DNA from: Polaribacter sp. SA4-12
GTDB taxonomy: Bacteria; Bacteroidota; Bacteroidia; Flavobacteriales; Flavobacteriaceae
Direction of reading: 5' to 3'
DNA length: 64,000 nucleotides
Assembly (NCBI RefSeq): GCF_002163675.1
Contig: NZ_CP019334.1
Span: forward strand, 382,001-446,000
Made by a program: the position numbers and the translations under genes. Shown here piece after piece: positions 25,604-34,606 of the stretch. Below the pieces are notes generated by a model. That model worked only from the letters and a program-made list of their open reading frames with translations, was not told the DNA's origin and did not search any database. Every line of letters starts with the position of its first letter. Within the stretch, counting starts at the first letter, position 1.

Positions 25604-26182
25604 TTAATCGTTTGTATAATAAGAATTTAATCTAATATACTTTATTAATTCATTGAATAGTGGGTTGTAAGTATTTTCAGCTCCAACACCCGTTAAATAA
25701 TTATCCATAAAAGTTTCTGCAATAAAAATTTCCTCCAAATTATCTGGGTTTAACATAATTATTTGCAAATATCTTACAGCAGGAAATTTTCTTTTGCCTT
25801 CTCTTATCTTGAAGTAAACGTATAAAAAAGGTCTATGTTTTTTATATGCTCTATTTAGTCCTAAATCATCAGATATAGAGCCAATTTCATCTTGTTTGTT
25901 GTTCTTAACTATTTCTTTCTTAAAATCTTGAAGAGTTAACACATTTTCAAAATAACCAATATTATTAATCATTTCACGAGGATAATCATTTCCATTAACA
26001 AATGCTTGACCATTAACCACTAATAACGATTTGTTTTTATCTAAATCAAAACCTATAGATTCAATCGTTTTAGATTGTTTTTTTGCTTTGAAAAAACCAT
26101 TTTCTTCTAGAGGATATGGTTTAATTACTGAACAAGAATTAAATATGCTAATTGCTAATAATAGTATTAATGTTTTCTTCAT
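25604..26182 (-). CDS. Hypothetical lipoprotein (accessory island)
   Basis: 192 residues with a lipoprotein signal (ISIFNSC, Cys near residue 17). The mature part contains GFDLDKNKSLLVVNGQAFV, then YPREMINNIGYFENVLTLQD and FLYVYFKIREGKRKFPAVRY, a mixed alpha/beta domain with no family that I recognise. It is monocistronic, bounded by intergenic stretches carrying the island's boundary-like sequences at about 25571 and 26205. Confidence 0.6.
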   Translation of the reverse strand: MKKTLILLLAISIFNSCSVIKPYPLEENGFFKAKKQSKTIESIGFDLDKNKSLLVVNGQAFVNGNDYPREMINNIGYFENVLTLQDFKKEIVKNNKQDEIGSISDDLGLNRAYKKHRPFLYVYFKIREGKRKFPAVRYLQIIMLNPDNLEEIFIAETFMDNYLTGVGAENTYNPLFNELIKYIRLNSYYTND

Positions 26183-26317
26183 AATTATTTTTCTTTAATA
26201 TTGTACTCGTTATAAGAGAACAAAACTCTCTTTTAATTTACTAATATTTTTTTCATTGTCTTTTCCTCAAGTATAAATATCAGTATAGTAAAAGTACGAA
26301 ATGTAACCCCATTATTT

Positions 26318-26331
26318 TACGGAAAACCGTA
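26318..26331. promoter_or_regulatory. Palindromic operator candidate
   Basis: TACGG-AAAA-CCGTA is a perfect inverted repeat with a 4-nt spacer, in the 261-bp gap upstream of the 25604 lipoprotein gene and next to the TonB receptor terminator. The size suits a dimeric DNA-binding protein. Confidence 0.35.
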
Positions 26332-26354
26332 GTCTAAAGTGCATTTTTCCGCAA

Positions 26355-26383
26355 TAAAAAAAGCGTTGCAGAAGCAACGCTTT
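26355..26383 (-). terminator. Terminator after the TonB-dependent receptor gene
   Basis: AAAGCGTTGC (26360-26369) pairs with GCAACGCTTT (26374-26383), with loop AGAA. On the minus strand the complement of the A-run at 26355-26362 gives the T-tract. Confidence 0.85.
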
Positions 26384-26443
26384 AAAATATGTATTTGTTA
26401 AGGTTTTTCAATCGCCCAAAGGAGATTTTAAAAAGCTATTTTG

Positions 26444-28708
26444 TTAAATATTAAAGTTAATACCTAACACAATGTTTCTTCCTTGGTTTAAAATTCCATC
26501 CGCTTTTAAGCGAGATAAATGATTGATGTATTCTTTATCAAAAAGGTTATTTACAGATAAACTTGTAGAAAACGTGATATCGTTTACTATAATATCTCCT
26601 CCAAAACTTAAATTAACTAAGTTATATGCTGGTGAATCTGTTTCATAAACGCCAACATTGTTTTGAGCAAAAGTACTTTCTAAAGTGACAGAACTGTATC
26701 CTTTTTGCAACCACTTGTTAATATTAAATTCAGATCTAAAAGTGTTTTTCCAAGTATTCGCAGGAATTAAAGGCAAATAATTTCCGTTATCTTGTTTACC
26801 AATAACGGTTTCAAAAGAGCTTTCTAAATGCAACCAATCTAAAGGATGCGGATGCAAGTGAAACCCAAATTCGCTACCATATAATTTGGCATCTTCTTGA
26901 ATGTAACTATAAACATCTTCTCCGTCTTCAACTTCCCCAGTTGGGTTTATATAAATATAATCGTTTAAATAATTATAAAATCCGTTTGCAAAAAACTCAA
27001 AATGATCGGTTTTATATTCTAAAGAAAGATCAATTTGTGTATTTTTTTCATTTACTAAATCACTATTTCCTTTCTCAAATCGGTTTGTACCATGATGCAC
27101 GCCATTAGAAGCTAATTCTGCAAAATTGGGCGCTCTAAAACCTGAAGAAAGATTTATTCTTGACGTAAAATTATCTGTAATAGAAGTTTTCAAACCCAAA
27201 GAAGTTGTAAAACTATTATAAGATTTATCTAAAGCCTCAAAAACATGCACATCTCCTTCATGCGAAATTTCATGTCTTTCTGTTACAATACTTCTATTAT
27301 CAAAACGGATTCCTGCTTGTAAAGTATTTTTATTCCAAGTGTAATTTGCAGTTGTAAAAACTCCAAAATCATTGATCGTTGCATCAGGAATTAAGATTTC
27401 TTCACCGAAATTAGTATTTGTTTGGTATAAACCTTGCACACCAGATAAAATTTCGAAACCACCAACTTTTGGAAAGTGATATTTTACATTATAAGTATAC
27501 GTTTTTAGCTTCATTCTTAATGCAGCTTCTTCACCTTCTTCGTGTTCATCTTCATGCTCATCTTCATCATGGTCTTCGTCTTCGTGATGCTCCTCAAATT
27601 CTTGTCGGTCATTAAAAGTATATCCTAAATCGATGTCTAACTTTGAGTCTCCAAAAAAGATATGATTGTGAGAACTTAAAACATGATTATCAATTTCTTG
27701 ATACGGCTCTAATAAGGATTTACTTTTAGATTGTTCAGTTATTCCTTCTTCTGGCAAACCTAACTTCGATTTGTTATAATTATATCTAATTTCTGATGAA
27801 AAATTATCTTTAGAATATCCAATTCCTGTTTTAAAATCTCTTTCATTAAAACGCGTATTTGTAACTCTTTCTTCTGTTGGAATTTTATAATCTGAATGCG
27901 TAGCAAAAGTTCCTCTTGCTAAAAATTTCCAGTTATCACTAGATGTTTTATATCCTAAAGAAGAATTTGTACCTAAAGTATTGCTATAAAAACGTTGATT
28001 AAAATTGATGTTATTACTATTTTCTAAGGCAAATTTTTCTGGGTTGATATACAAAACTCCACCCAAAGCATCAGAACCATAGAGTAGGGAAGCAGGTCCT
28101 TTTATAACCTCTATACTGCTAATTCCTGCATCATTTATACCCAAACCATGTTCGCCACCAAATTGTTGGTTTTCTAAACGGATTCCTTGTGTGTACACTA
28201 AAACTCTATTACCACTTAAACCTCTAATTACGGGTTTCCCGATAGAAGATCCTGTAGATATTTGTGATACTCCAGCAATACTTGTAATTCCTTCTGAAAG
28301 TGTTGTAGCGCCTAATTTTCGAATAGATTTGGCAGACAATCGTTCTACTTTCATTACGTTTTCTGACTGTAATTTATTAAAAGGTGCAGAAACAATAATT
28401 TCATCCATTTCAAAAGACGATTCTTTTAATTGAATGTTTAAAAGTGTATCAGCATCTACTTCAATTACTTTTGAAACTGTTTTATATCCTAAGTAAGAAA
28501 AAGTAATTTTTATTTTTCCTTTCGGGATATTTTTTAAAACGTACGTTCCATCTTCTTTAGAAGTGGTTCCTTTATGGATTTCTGGTGTGTTTATTTGTAC
28601 TTCAGAGATAGGGTTATTGTCTATATCTGTGATTTTTCCTGAAATGCTATTTTGAGCATTAACAGAAAAGCCTGCTACTAGAAGTAGCAATTTTATGAAT
28701 GTTTTCAT
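26444..28708 (-). CDS. TonB-dependent receptor, probably for a transition metal
   Basis: 754 residues from the ATG at 28708, which starts a clean signal peptide (MKTFIKLLLLVAGFSVNAQ); the longer frame upstream lacks one. Domains: CarboxypepD_reg-like domain (about 22-105), plug (about 115-225, with GSSIGKPVIRGLSGNRVLVY and GPASLLYGSDALGG), then a 22-strand barrel ending RNIVLGINFNI. An extracellular loop near residues 375-400 is almost entirely His, Asp and Glu (EEHHEDEDHDEDEHEDEHEE), which argues for zinc, copper or nickel. The His-rich exported protein upstream supports this. The metal is not determined. Confidence 0.9.
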   Translation of the reverse strand: MKTFIKLLLLVAGFSVNAQNSISGKITDIDNNPISEVQINTPEIHKGTTSKEDGTYVLKNIPKGKIKITFSYLGYKTVSKVIEVDADTLLNIQLKESSFEMDEIIVSAPFNKLQSENVMKVERLSAKSIRKLGATTLSEGITSIAGVSQISTGSSIGKPVIRGLSGNRVLVYTQGIRLENQQFGGEHGLGINDAGISSIEVIKGPASLLYGSDALGGVLYINPEKFALENSNNINFNQRFYSNTLGTNSSLGYKTSSDNWKFLARGTFATHSDYKIPTEERVTNTRFNERDFKTGIGYSKDNFSSEIRYNYNKSKLGLPEEGITEQSKSKSLLEPYQEIDNHVLSSHNHIFFGDSKLDIDLGYTFNDRQEFEEHHEDEDHDEDEHEDEHEEGEEAALRMKLKTYTYNVKYHFPKVGGFEILSGVQGLYQTNTNFGEEILIPDATINDFGVFTTANYTWNKNTLQAGIRFDNRSIVTERHEISHEGDVHVFEALDKSYNSFTTSLGLKTSITDNFTSRINLSSGFRAPNFAELASNGVHHGTNRFEKGNSDLVNEKNTQIDLSLEYKTDHFEFFANGFYNYLNDYIYINPTGEVEDGEDVYSYIQEDAKLYGSEFGFHLHPHPLDWLHLESSFETVIGKQDNGNYLPLIPANTWKNTFRSEFNINKWLQKGYSSVTLESTFAQNNVGVYETDSPAYNLVNLSFGGDIIVNDITFSTSLSVNNLFDKEYINHLSRLKADGILNQGRNIVLGINFNI

Positions 28709-28869
28709 GAATTGAATTTTACTATTTATTAAAAAGTATTTTTTTTCTAAAAAGTAATAAGCCATCAGTTTGTTTCCTAGAGTGGAATTGAAAGGTTTAT
28801 TAGTTTTTAGATTACCTAGAAAGTTCTCCACTGCTCTAGAACAGACACAGTTTTTATAGAGAATTTTAT

Positions 28870-29184
28870 TTAAATAGTAAAATTTGGTGGACCTCTAGAG
28901 TGTTTTTTAGAATGATAAACTTCTTTTATAACTTGAGGTTTATCAATAAAAATAGTCGTGTAAAAGTGTGTTGGAATTACATCAAAATTAGATGTAAAAT
29001 CCATAGAAAATATAGTAAGATGCTTGTGAAACTCATCACAATCTACATGTTGTTTGTGTATGTGGTGTTCACTAATAGATGTACAAACACTATGCTCATG
29101 ATTTTCTAAATCGTGCAGTATCTCTATTGATGTTGGTATCATCAATAGTAAAAGGAAAAAAACGCTAAATATTTTTTTATGCAA
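28870..29184 (-). CDS. Small His-rich exported protein
   Basis: 104 residues with a signal-like N-terminus (KKIFSVFFLLLLMIPTS). The mature part is rich in His and Cys: HDLENHEHSVC, SEHHIHKQHVDCDEFHKHL. Small proteins of this kind often precede metal-related TonB receptors in Bacteroidota and may bind zinc or copper in the periplasm. It starts 5 bp after terC and precedes the receptor by 161 bp. The metal and exact role are inferred only. Confidence 0.75.
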   Translation of the reverse strand: MHKKIFSVFFLLLLMIPTSIEILHDLENHEHSVCTSISEHHIHKQHVDCDEFHKHLTIFSMDFTSNFDVIPTHFYTTIFIDKPQVIKEVYHSKKHSRGPPNFTI

Positions 29185-29189
29185 TCGGT

Positions 29190-29954
29190 TTATTTTTTTC
29201 TAACTTTTAAATTAAGCATTTCTACACCCAATGAAAAAGCGATCGCAAAGTACAAATATCCTTTTGGAATAACACCTACAGTTTTGTTAAAAATTTCGGT
29301 GTGTGATAAATGTGCTCCTTCTGTAATTAGCATAAAACCTATTAATATTAAAAAAGACAATGCTAACATTTGAATTGTAGGATTTCTATTTACAAAATGA
29401 CTGATCGGTTTAGAGAAAATCATCATAATAATGATAGAAATAATTACAGCAATTACCATAATAAGTAATGCTCCATTTATACCATTTGTCATACCAACAG
29501 CAGTTAAAATACTATCAAAAGAAAAAACAATATCAATTAATATGATTTGAATAATTACGTTTGAAAATGATATTAATTTTGGAGATTTTAATACTTGATC
29601 TTCATTGGTATGTTCTACTTTCTGACGAATTTCTTTGGTACTTTTATAGAGCAGAAAAAGACCTCCTAAAAATAAAATGATACTTTGCCCCGTTAATGCT
29701 GTTTTAAGCCAACCGTAATTTAATTCTAAAAAAGGTTCTTTTAAAGCGATTAGATAAGAAATACTAAAAAGCAATAATATTCTAGTAATCATTGCTAAAG
29801 CTAAACCCAAAAGAGTTGCTTTTCTTACTTGATTTTTAGGAAGTTTATTTGCAGATATTGATATAAAAATAATATTATCTATACCCAGAATAATTTCTAG
29901 AAACGTTAATGTTAATAGGGCAACCCAAGTATCAGCGTGAGCAAAAATTTCCAT
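29190..29954 (-). CDS. TerC family integral membrane protein
   Basis: 254 residues with about seven membrane segments, matching the TerC family (PF03741). LTFLEIILGIDNIIFISI opens the domain with the conserved acidic residues in helix 1, IDIVFSFDSILTAVGMT repeats the pattern in the second half, and FLGGLFLLYKSTKEI is characteristic. Other TerC members export Mn2+ or metallate secreted proteins. Its position 1 bp after a lipoprotein gene and 5 bp before the His-rich gene links it to metal handling in this operon. Confidence 0.92.
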   Translation of the reverse strand: MEIFAHADTWVALLTLTFLEIILGIDNIIFISISANKLPKNQVRKATLLGLALAMITRILLLFSISYLIALKEPFLELNYGWLKTALTGQSIILFLGGLFLLYKSTKEIRQKVEHTNEDQVLKSPKLISFSNVIIQIILIDIVFSFDSILTAVGMTNGINGALLIMVIAVIISIIIMMIFSKPISHFVNRNPTIQMLALSFLILIGFMLITEGAHLSHTEIFNKTVGVIPKGYLYFAIAFSLGVEMLNLKVRKK

Positions 29955-29955
29955 A

Positions 29956-30438
29956 TTATTTTACTTTATAAATCGTACCATCTGTTGCAAACTTACTAAA
30001 ACCAATTTTTGCTTTAAAGCTGTAAGAATTATCTGTTACTTCTGTTATTTGCACATAAATTGGATCTTTGTCCAATTCTTTTTTTGGCGATTTCATCTTC
30101 AAAGAATAAAAGAAATTATTTTTCCATTTGATATATAATGTATCAATATGTTTAATTCTTTTTACACCTGAAGTACTATCATTAGAAATACTTACAATCT
30201 TCTCATATTCTTCAATTTGGATGCTATCTTTTCTTGTGATGATGGTTTTACTATAACCTTCACCTGCAGGAATTTCGAAAACACCTTCTTTAAATCGATT
30301 AGAATTATCTTTAAGTTCTGATTTGCAAGAGAAAAGAACAAAGAGAAGAGAAAATAGACTCAATAAAATCGCTATTCCTTTTTTTTGTTTGAAAGTAGAA
30401 ATTTCTATGTTCTTTTTTCTCTTTTCTATATTTTTCAT
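29956..30438 (-). CDS. Conserved lipoprotein downstream of purB
   Basis: 160 residues with a lipobox LFVLFSC near residue 38 after an unusually long, basic N-terminal segment (MKNIEKRKKNIEISTFKQKK); a shorter start inside it is possible. The mature part is a small beta-rich domain (EIPAGEGYSKTIITRKDS, YIKWKNNFFYSLKM). It lies 2 bp after purB and 1 bp before terC, so it is co-transcribed. In related genomes I recall proteins at this position carrying the misleading label DNA topoisomerase IV; nothing in the sequence supports that. Confidence 0.72.
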   Translation of the reverse strand: MKNIEKRKKNIEISTFKQKKGIAILLSLFSLLFVLFSCKSELKDNSNRFKEGVFEIPAGEGYSKTIITRKDSIQIEEYEKIVSISNDSTSGVKRIKHIDTLYIKWKNNFFYSLKMKSPKKELDKDPIYVQITEVTDNSYSFKAKIGFSKFATDGTIYKVK

Positions 30439-30440
30439 AA

Positions 30441-31784
30441 TTATATTCCTGTATAATTTGCAGGCGTTATTGCCTTCAATTCTTCTTTAATTTCTGATGA
30501 AACTTCTAAAGTATCAATAAAATTCGCAATTGATTTTTGATTGATTTTTTCATTAGTTCTTGTTAATCCTTTTAATGCTTCATAAGGATTTGGATATGCT
30601 TCACGTCTTAAAATTGTCTGAATTGCTTCTGCAACAACAGCCCAATTATTTTCTAAATCGTCTTCAAATTTTTGTTTGTTCAACAATAATTTATTCAATC
30701 CTTTTAAAGTAGAAGTAAAAGCGATAATTGTATGTCCGAAAGGTACACCAACATTACGTAAAACCGTACTATCTGTTAAATCACGTTGTAAACGAGAAAC
30801 AGGTAATTTTGCAGAAAGATGTTCGAATATTGCATTTGCTAATCCTAAATTTCCTTCAGAATTTTCAAAATCAATAGGATTTACTTTATGAGGCATTGCA
30901 GAAGAACCAACTTCACCAGCCTTAATTTTTTGTTTAAAATAATCCATAGAAACATACGTCCAGAAATCTCTATCTAAATCTAGTATAATTGTATTGATAC
31001 GTTTTAAGTTATCAAACAATGCCGCTAAATGATCGTAATGTTCTATTTGTGTTGTTGGAAAAGAGTGGTATAAACCTAACTTTTCTTGTACAAATTTACT
31101 TCCAAATTCTTTCCAGTCGATATTTGGATATGCAACTTTGTGTGCATTGTAATTACCTGTTGCACCACCAAATTTAGCAGCGCTTGGTATGTCATTTAAT
31201 AAATTAAATTGTTCTTTTAAACGAACTACATACACCTCAATTTCTTTACCTAATCTTGTTGGAGATGCAGGTTGACCATGCGTTCTTGCTAACATAGAAA
31301 TGTCTTTCCATTCAACAACCAATTCTTGTAATTTTTCTAAAACTTCAAAATAATGAGGTACATAAACTTCATTCATTGCTTCTTTAATAGAAAGCGGAAC
31401 TGCAGTATTGTTTATGTCTTGAGAAGTCAATCCAAAATGGATAAATTCTTTATGAGCTTGTAAACCTAAAGCGTCAAATTTTTCTTTGATAAAGTATTCA
31501 ACAGCTTTTACATCATGATTTGTAATGCTTTCAATATCTTTTATTTTCTGAGCATCTGCTGCAGTAAAATCGATATAAATTTTACGTAAATCATCAAATA
31601 AATCATTGTTGAAATCAGCTAATTGTGGCAAAGGAATTTCGCACAAAGCAATAAAATATTCAATTTCTACACGAACTCTATATTTTATTAAAGCTTCTTC
31701 AGAAAAATAGTTTGTTAATTGTGAGATTTTACCTCTATAACGACCATCAATAGGAGAGATGGCATTTAATTGTGTTAATTCCAT
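30441..31784 (-). CDS. purB: Adenylosuccinate lyase
   Basis: 447 residues, full length. The enzyme catalyses two fumarate eliminations in purine synthesis (SAICAR to AICAR, and adenylosuccinate to AMP). Visible: DGRYRGKISQLTNYFSE at the N-terminus, THGQPASPTRLGKEIEV, the family signature GSSAMPHKVNPIDFENSEGN with the flexible catalytic loop near residue 295, and LQRDLTDSTVLRNVGVPFGH. It has a -7 promoter at 31807 and heads the minus-strand run purB, lipoprotein, terC, His-rich protein. Confidence 0.97.
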   Translation of the reverse strand: MELTQLNAISPIDGRYRGKISQLTNYFSEEALIKYRVRVEIEYFIALCEIPLPQLADFNNDLFDDLRKIYIDFTAADAQKIKDIESITNHDVKAVEYFIKEKFDALGLQAHKEFIHFGLTSQDINNTAVPLSIKEAMNEVYVPHYFEVLEKLQELVVEWKDISMLARTHGQPASPTRLGKEIEVYVVRLKEQFNLLNDIPSAAKFGGATGNYNAHKVAYPNIDWKEFGSKFVQEKLGLYHSFPTTQIEHYDHLAALFDNLKRINTIILDLDRDFWTYVSMDYFKQKIKAGEVGSSAMPHKVNPIDFENSEGNLGLANAIFEHLSAKLPVSRLQRDLTDSTVLRNVGVPFGHTIIAFTSTLKGLNKLLLNKQKFEDDLENNWAVVAEAIQTILRREAYPNPYEALKGLTRTNEKINQKSIANFIDTLEVSSEIKEELKAITPANYTGI

Positions 31785-31806
31785 TTTTTAGTTATGTTGT
31801 TAAATG

Positions 31807-31814
31807 CAAAAATA
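31807..31814 (-). promoter_or_regulatory. -7 promoter element for purB
   Basis: The minus strand reads TATTTTTG, matching TAnnTTTG, 22 bases upstream of the purB ATG. Confidence 0.5.
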
Positions 31815-31829
31815 GTCAATTTAACAGAT

Positions 31830-32426
31830 TTATAAAGTCGATTTTCGATGTTTTTCTATCAATTCTAAAATATGTTTTCCACGCGCTTTACAGCCTTTAC
31901 TTTCGTGTATAATTTTAGTTGCTATCAAGTGTTTTAATTCTGGATGAATCCACTCATTTTGTAATCCGAAGAAATACAAAAAATTCATTGTATACGCTCT
32001 TACAGCTATTTTTTGAGGTGTAATTAACCAATCGAAACCAGTTGCTACAATGGTATCTATATGGTTTATTGTGAGTTGGTCTTTTACTTCATTCTCATTC
32101 TTGGAATAATAAGCATTTGCTAAATGTTCACAAATTTTTGCACAAGGTCTAATGGCACTATCAAATTTTACGGTTTCAATTTTTGATGTAAATTCATCTA
32201 AATGAGGTAAAATCCATTCTAAATGATGGTGTGTACAAATCCATTCTAAAATCCAAGCAGCTTTTATAGATACTTTATTATCAACATCAAAAGTAATGGT
32301 AACCAATTCTTTAAATAAATTTTGATTTTCTAATACAATATTTGAAACTCTTTGTCGGTTTTCTCTTTTAGCACTACCTAAGTTATTGAGTTGTTCTGTT
32401 AAGAAAAGGAGATTATTTTTTGGCAC
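31830..32426 (-). CDS. HEAT-like helical repeat protein upstream of purB
   Basis: 198 residues, starting with GTG at 32424-32426 (the only reasonable start). It is all-helical, with repeats such as KVSIKAAWILEWICTHHHLEW and SAIRPCAKICEHLANAYY that fit HEAT/armadillo-like scaffolds. KGCKARGKHILELIEKH ends the protein. It precedes purB by 45 bp. Homologues in this position are sometimes labelled adenylosuccinate lyase by transfer from their neighbour, which the sequence does not support. The function is unknown. Confidence 0.72.
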   Translation of the reverse strand: MPKNNLLFLTEQLNNLGSAKRENRQRVSNIVLENQNLFKELVTITFDVDNKVSIKAAWILEWICTHHHLEWILPHLDEFTSKIETVKFDSAIRPCAKICEHLANAYYSKNENEVKDQLTINHIDTIVATGFDWLITPQKIAVRAYTMNFLYFFGLQNEWIHPELKHLIATKIIHESKGCKARGKHILELIEKHRKSTL

Positions 32427-32434
32427 TATTAATG

Positions 32435-32442
32435 TATATTTG
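32435..32442 (+). promoter_or_regulatory. -7 promoter element for the MORN-repeat gene
   Basis: TATATTTG matches TAnnTTTG, 18 bases before the ATG at 32461. Confidence 0.5.
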
Positions 32443-32460
32443 TTCTAAAATTCTATCTAA

Positions 32461-33180
32461 ATGATAAATATAAAAAGACTGTTTTTTGTTTTAGCCTTTT
32501 TTGCTTGTTTTTTTACAAGTGAAACGATTAATGCTCAAAAACTGAATCAGTTTGATAAAAATAAGAAAAGAACTGGAGTTTGGAAAAAATATTATCCAAA
32601 TAAGAGAATTCGGTATGTTGGTGAATTTAAAAACGGAAAAGAAGTAGGTGAATTTAAATTTTATGACATTAGAGCGTCTGATCATCCAGTAATTATAAAA
32701 ACTTTTTTCGAAGATTCAGACTCATTATTTGTCCAATTTTATACATTAAGTGGTAAAATTGAGACAGAAGGTGTTTTAAATGGTAGAAAACGTACCGGAA
32801 ATTGGAAATATTTTTATGCTAACGGAGAGTTAATGTCTGAAGAAAACTATAAAGAGGGTAAATTAGAGGGAGAACAATTAATCTATTATCCAGATGGACA
32901 GGTAACTGAATTTGCAGTTTATAAAAATGGATTAAAGGATGGCGTTATAAGTAAGTATTCTAGTAAAGGAATTCTGATTGAGGAAATTACATTCACAGAA
33001 GGAAAACCAAATGGATTGGCAAAGTATTTTGAACTCAACGGAGATTTAAAAGAAACAGGTTATTATAAATTTGGAAAAAGAATAGGTACTTGGGAGTATT
33101 ATATGGATGGTGAGGTAGCTACTGAAGATCAATTAAAGAAGAAGAAAAAATCTACGTATACTAAAAGGAAAGAGGATTAG
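32461..33180 (+). CDS. Exported MORN-repeat (YwqK-like) protein
   Basis: 239 residues with a signal peptide (hydrophobic LFFVLAFFACFFTSETINAQ) and at least six MORN-type repeats: KKRTGVWKKYYPNKRIRYVG, RKRTGNWKYFYANGELMSEE, KEGKLEGEQLIYYPDGQVTE, KNGLKDGVISKYSSKG, GKPNGLAKYFELNGDLKETG and GKRIGTWEYYMDGEV. The architecture is that of the YwqK group, often labelled antitoxin although most Bacteroidota members are simply exported MORN proteins. No toxin partner is beside it. Confidence 0.88.
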   Translation: MINIKRLFFVLAFFACFFTSETINAQKLNQFDKNKKRTGVWKKYYPNKRIRYVGEFKNGKEVGEFKFYDIRASDHPVIIKTFFEDSDSLFVQFYTLSGKIETEGVLNGRKRTGNWKYFYANGELMSEENYKEGKLEGEQLIYYPDGQVTEFAVYKNGLKDGVISKYSSKGILIEEITFTEGKPNGLAKYFELNGDLKETGYYKFGKRIGTWEYYMDGEVATEDQLKKKKKSTYTKRKED

Positions 33181-33373
33181 TTTTGGAGTTTTAAAGTCAA
33201 AAGTATAAAAATTGTAGAGTTTAAGAGTTTGTTACTTCGTATTTTTTCTGAAGAATTAATAAAAATATATCTAGAAATTTTCATCCTTGCCAATAACCAA
33301 CTAGTAAATTTCTACATAAAACAAATCGATATAAACATCAATTATTTCAATCAAAATATCTCTTACAAATTTG

Positions 33374-33381
33374 TAACTTTG
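33374..33381 (+). promoter_or_regulatory. -7 promoter element for mnmA
   Basis: TAACTTTG matches TAnnTTTG and is followed by CATCC, identical to the arrangement before nrnA at 3206. It lies 18 bases before the ATG. Confidence 0.6.
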
Positions 33382-33399
33382 CATCCTCAAAATTAAAAA

Positions 33400-34587
33400 A
33401 TGAAACGAGTAGTTGTTGGCCTTTCTGGTGGTGTAGATTCTAGTGTTACTGCACATTTATTAAAAGAACAAGGTTATGAAGTAATTGGTCTTTTTATGAA
33501 AAATTGGCACGATGATTCTGTAACTATTTCTAATGAATGTCCTTGGTTAGAAGATAGTAATGATGCAATGATTGTTGCAGAAAAATTAGGAATTCCTTTT
33601 CAAGTTGTAGATTTAAGCAATCAATACAAAGAACGTATTGTCGATTATATGTTTGATGAATATAGTAAAGGAAGAACACCAAACCCAGATGTACTTTGTA
33701 ATAGAGAAATAAAGTTTGATGTTTTTATGGACATTGCTTTAAAATTAGGTGCAGATTATGTTGCTACAGGTCATTATTGTAGAAAAGGAGAAGAAATTAT
33801 AGACGGAAAACCAGTTTATAAATTATTGGCAGGAAAAGACACAAATAAAGATCAGTCTTATTTTTTATGCCAATTATCGCAACAACAATTAGTAAAAGCA
33901 CTTTTTCCTATTGGCGAATTAACAAAACCAGAAGTTAGAGAAATTGCAAAAGAAGCAGATTTAATTACTGCGGATAAGAAAGATTCTCAAGGTTTATGTT
34001 TTATTGGTAAAGTTCGTTTACCTGAATTTTTACAACAAAAATTACAACCAAAAGAAGGTGTTATTGTTACAATTCCTGTGGATTTTGAGCAGTATACAAA
34101 AACAACGCCACAGTTTGAAAACAAAGAAGCTGAGTTAGCTTATTTTTCAACAAAATTCTCTTACAATAAAGAAGATGGTAAAGTTGTTGGGAAGCATCAA
34201 GGTGCTCATTATTTTACAAAAGGTCAGCGTAAAGGTTTAAATGTAGGTGGTACAAAAGAAGCATTATATGTTATAGAAACTGATGTTGATGAAAATGTAA
34301 TTTATACTGGAGAAGGAAAAAATCATGCAGGTTTGTACAGAAATGTCTTGTTTGTTTCTAATGAAGAAATTCATTGGATTCGTGAAGATTTAACGCTAAA
34401 ACCAGGAGAAAAAATGACGGTTGAAGCAAGAATTAGATACAGACAAGCTTTAGATAAAGCCGTTTTGCATAAAGTGGAAACAGGTTTGTATGTAGAGTTT
34501 GAGAACAAACAATCTGCCATACAAGAAGGTCAATTTGTGGCTTGGTATCAAAATGAAGAATTATTAGGATCTGGAGTAATTTCTTAA
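33400..34587 (+). CDS. mnmA: tRNA-specific 2-thiouridylase
   Basis: 395 residues; 2-thiolates U34 of tRNA-Lys, -Glu and -Gln. Visible: the PP-loop [32 protein letters not shown] with the catalytic Cys, [27 protein letters not shown], and the second catalytic Cys in [15 protein letters not shown]. An insertion of about 30 residues near position 235 ([15 protein letters not shown]) appears in place of a shorter loop. Full length. A terminator-like hairpin after it spans the start of the next gene. Confidence 0.97.
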   Translation: MKRVVVGLSGGVDSSVTAHLLKEQGYEVIGLFMKNWHDDSVTISNECPWLEDSNDAMIVAEKLGIPFQVVDLSNQYKERIVDYMFDEYSKGRTPNPDVLCNREIKFDVFMDIALKLGADYVATGHYCRKGEEIIDGKPVYKLLAGKDTNKDQSYFLCQLSQQQLVKALFPIGELTKPEVREIAKEADLITADKKDSQGLCFIGKVRLPEFLQQKLQPKEGVIVTIPVDFEQYTKTTPQFENKEAELAYFSTKFSYNKEDGKVVGKHQGAHYFTKGQRKGLNVGGTKEALYVIETDVDENVIYTGEGKNHAGLYRNVLFVSNEEIHWIREDLTLKPGEKMTVEARIRYRQALDKAVLHKVETGLYVEFENKQSAIQEGQFVAWYQNEELLGSGVIS

Positions 34588-34606
34588 TAAAAATATATAA
34601 AATCGT

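Noticed and set aside
27418..27615. Plus-strand ORF of 65 codons rich in His and Leu inside the TonB receptor gene
   Set aside because: It is the antisense of the His/Asp/Glu-rich loop, a shadow of a strongly biased coding region.
31830..32426. A second adenylosuccinate lyase
   Set aside because: No lyase signature; only HEAT-like helices. The true purB is next to it.
32461..33180. Antitoxin of a toxin-antitoxin pair (YwqK label)
   Set aside because: The sequence is a signal peptide plus MORN repeats, and no toxin-like gene is adjacent.
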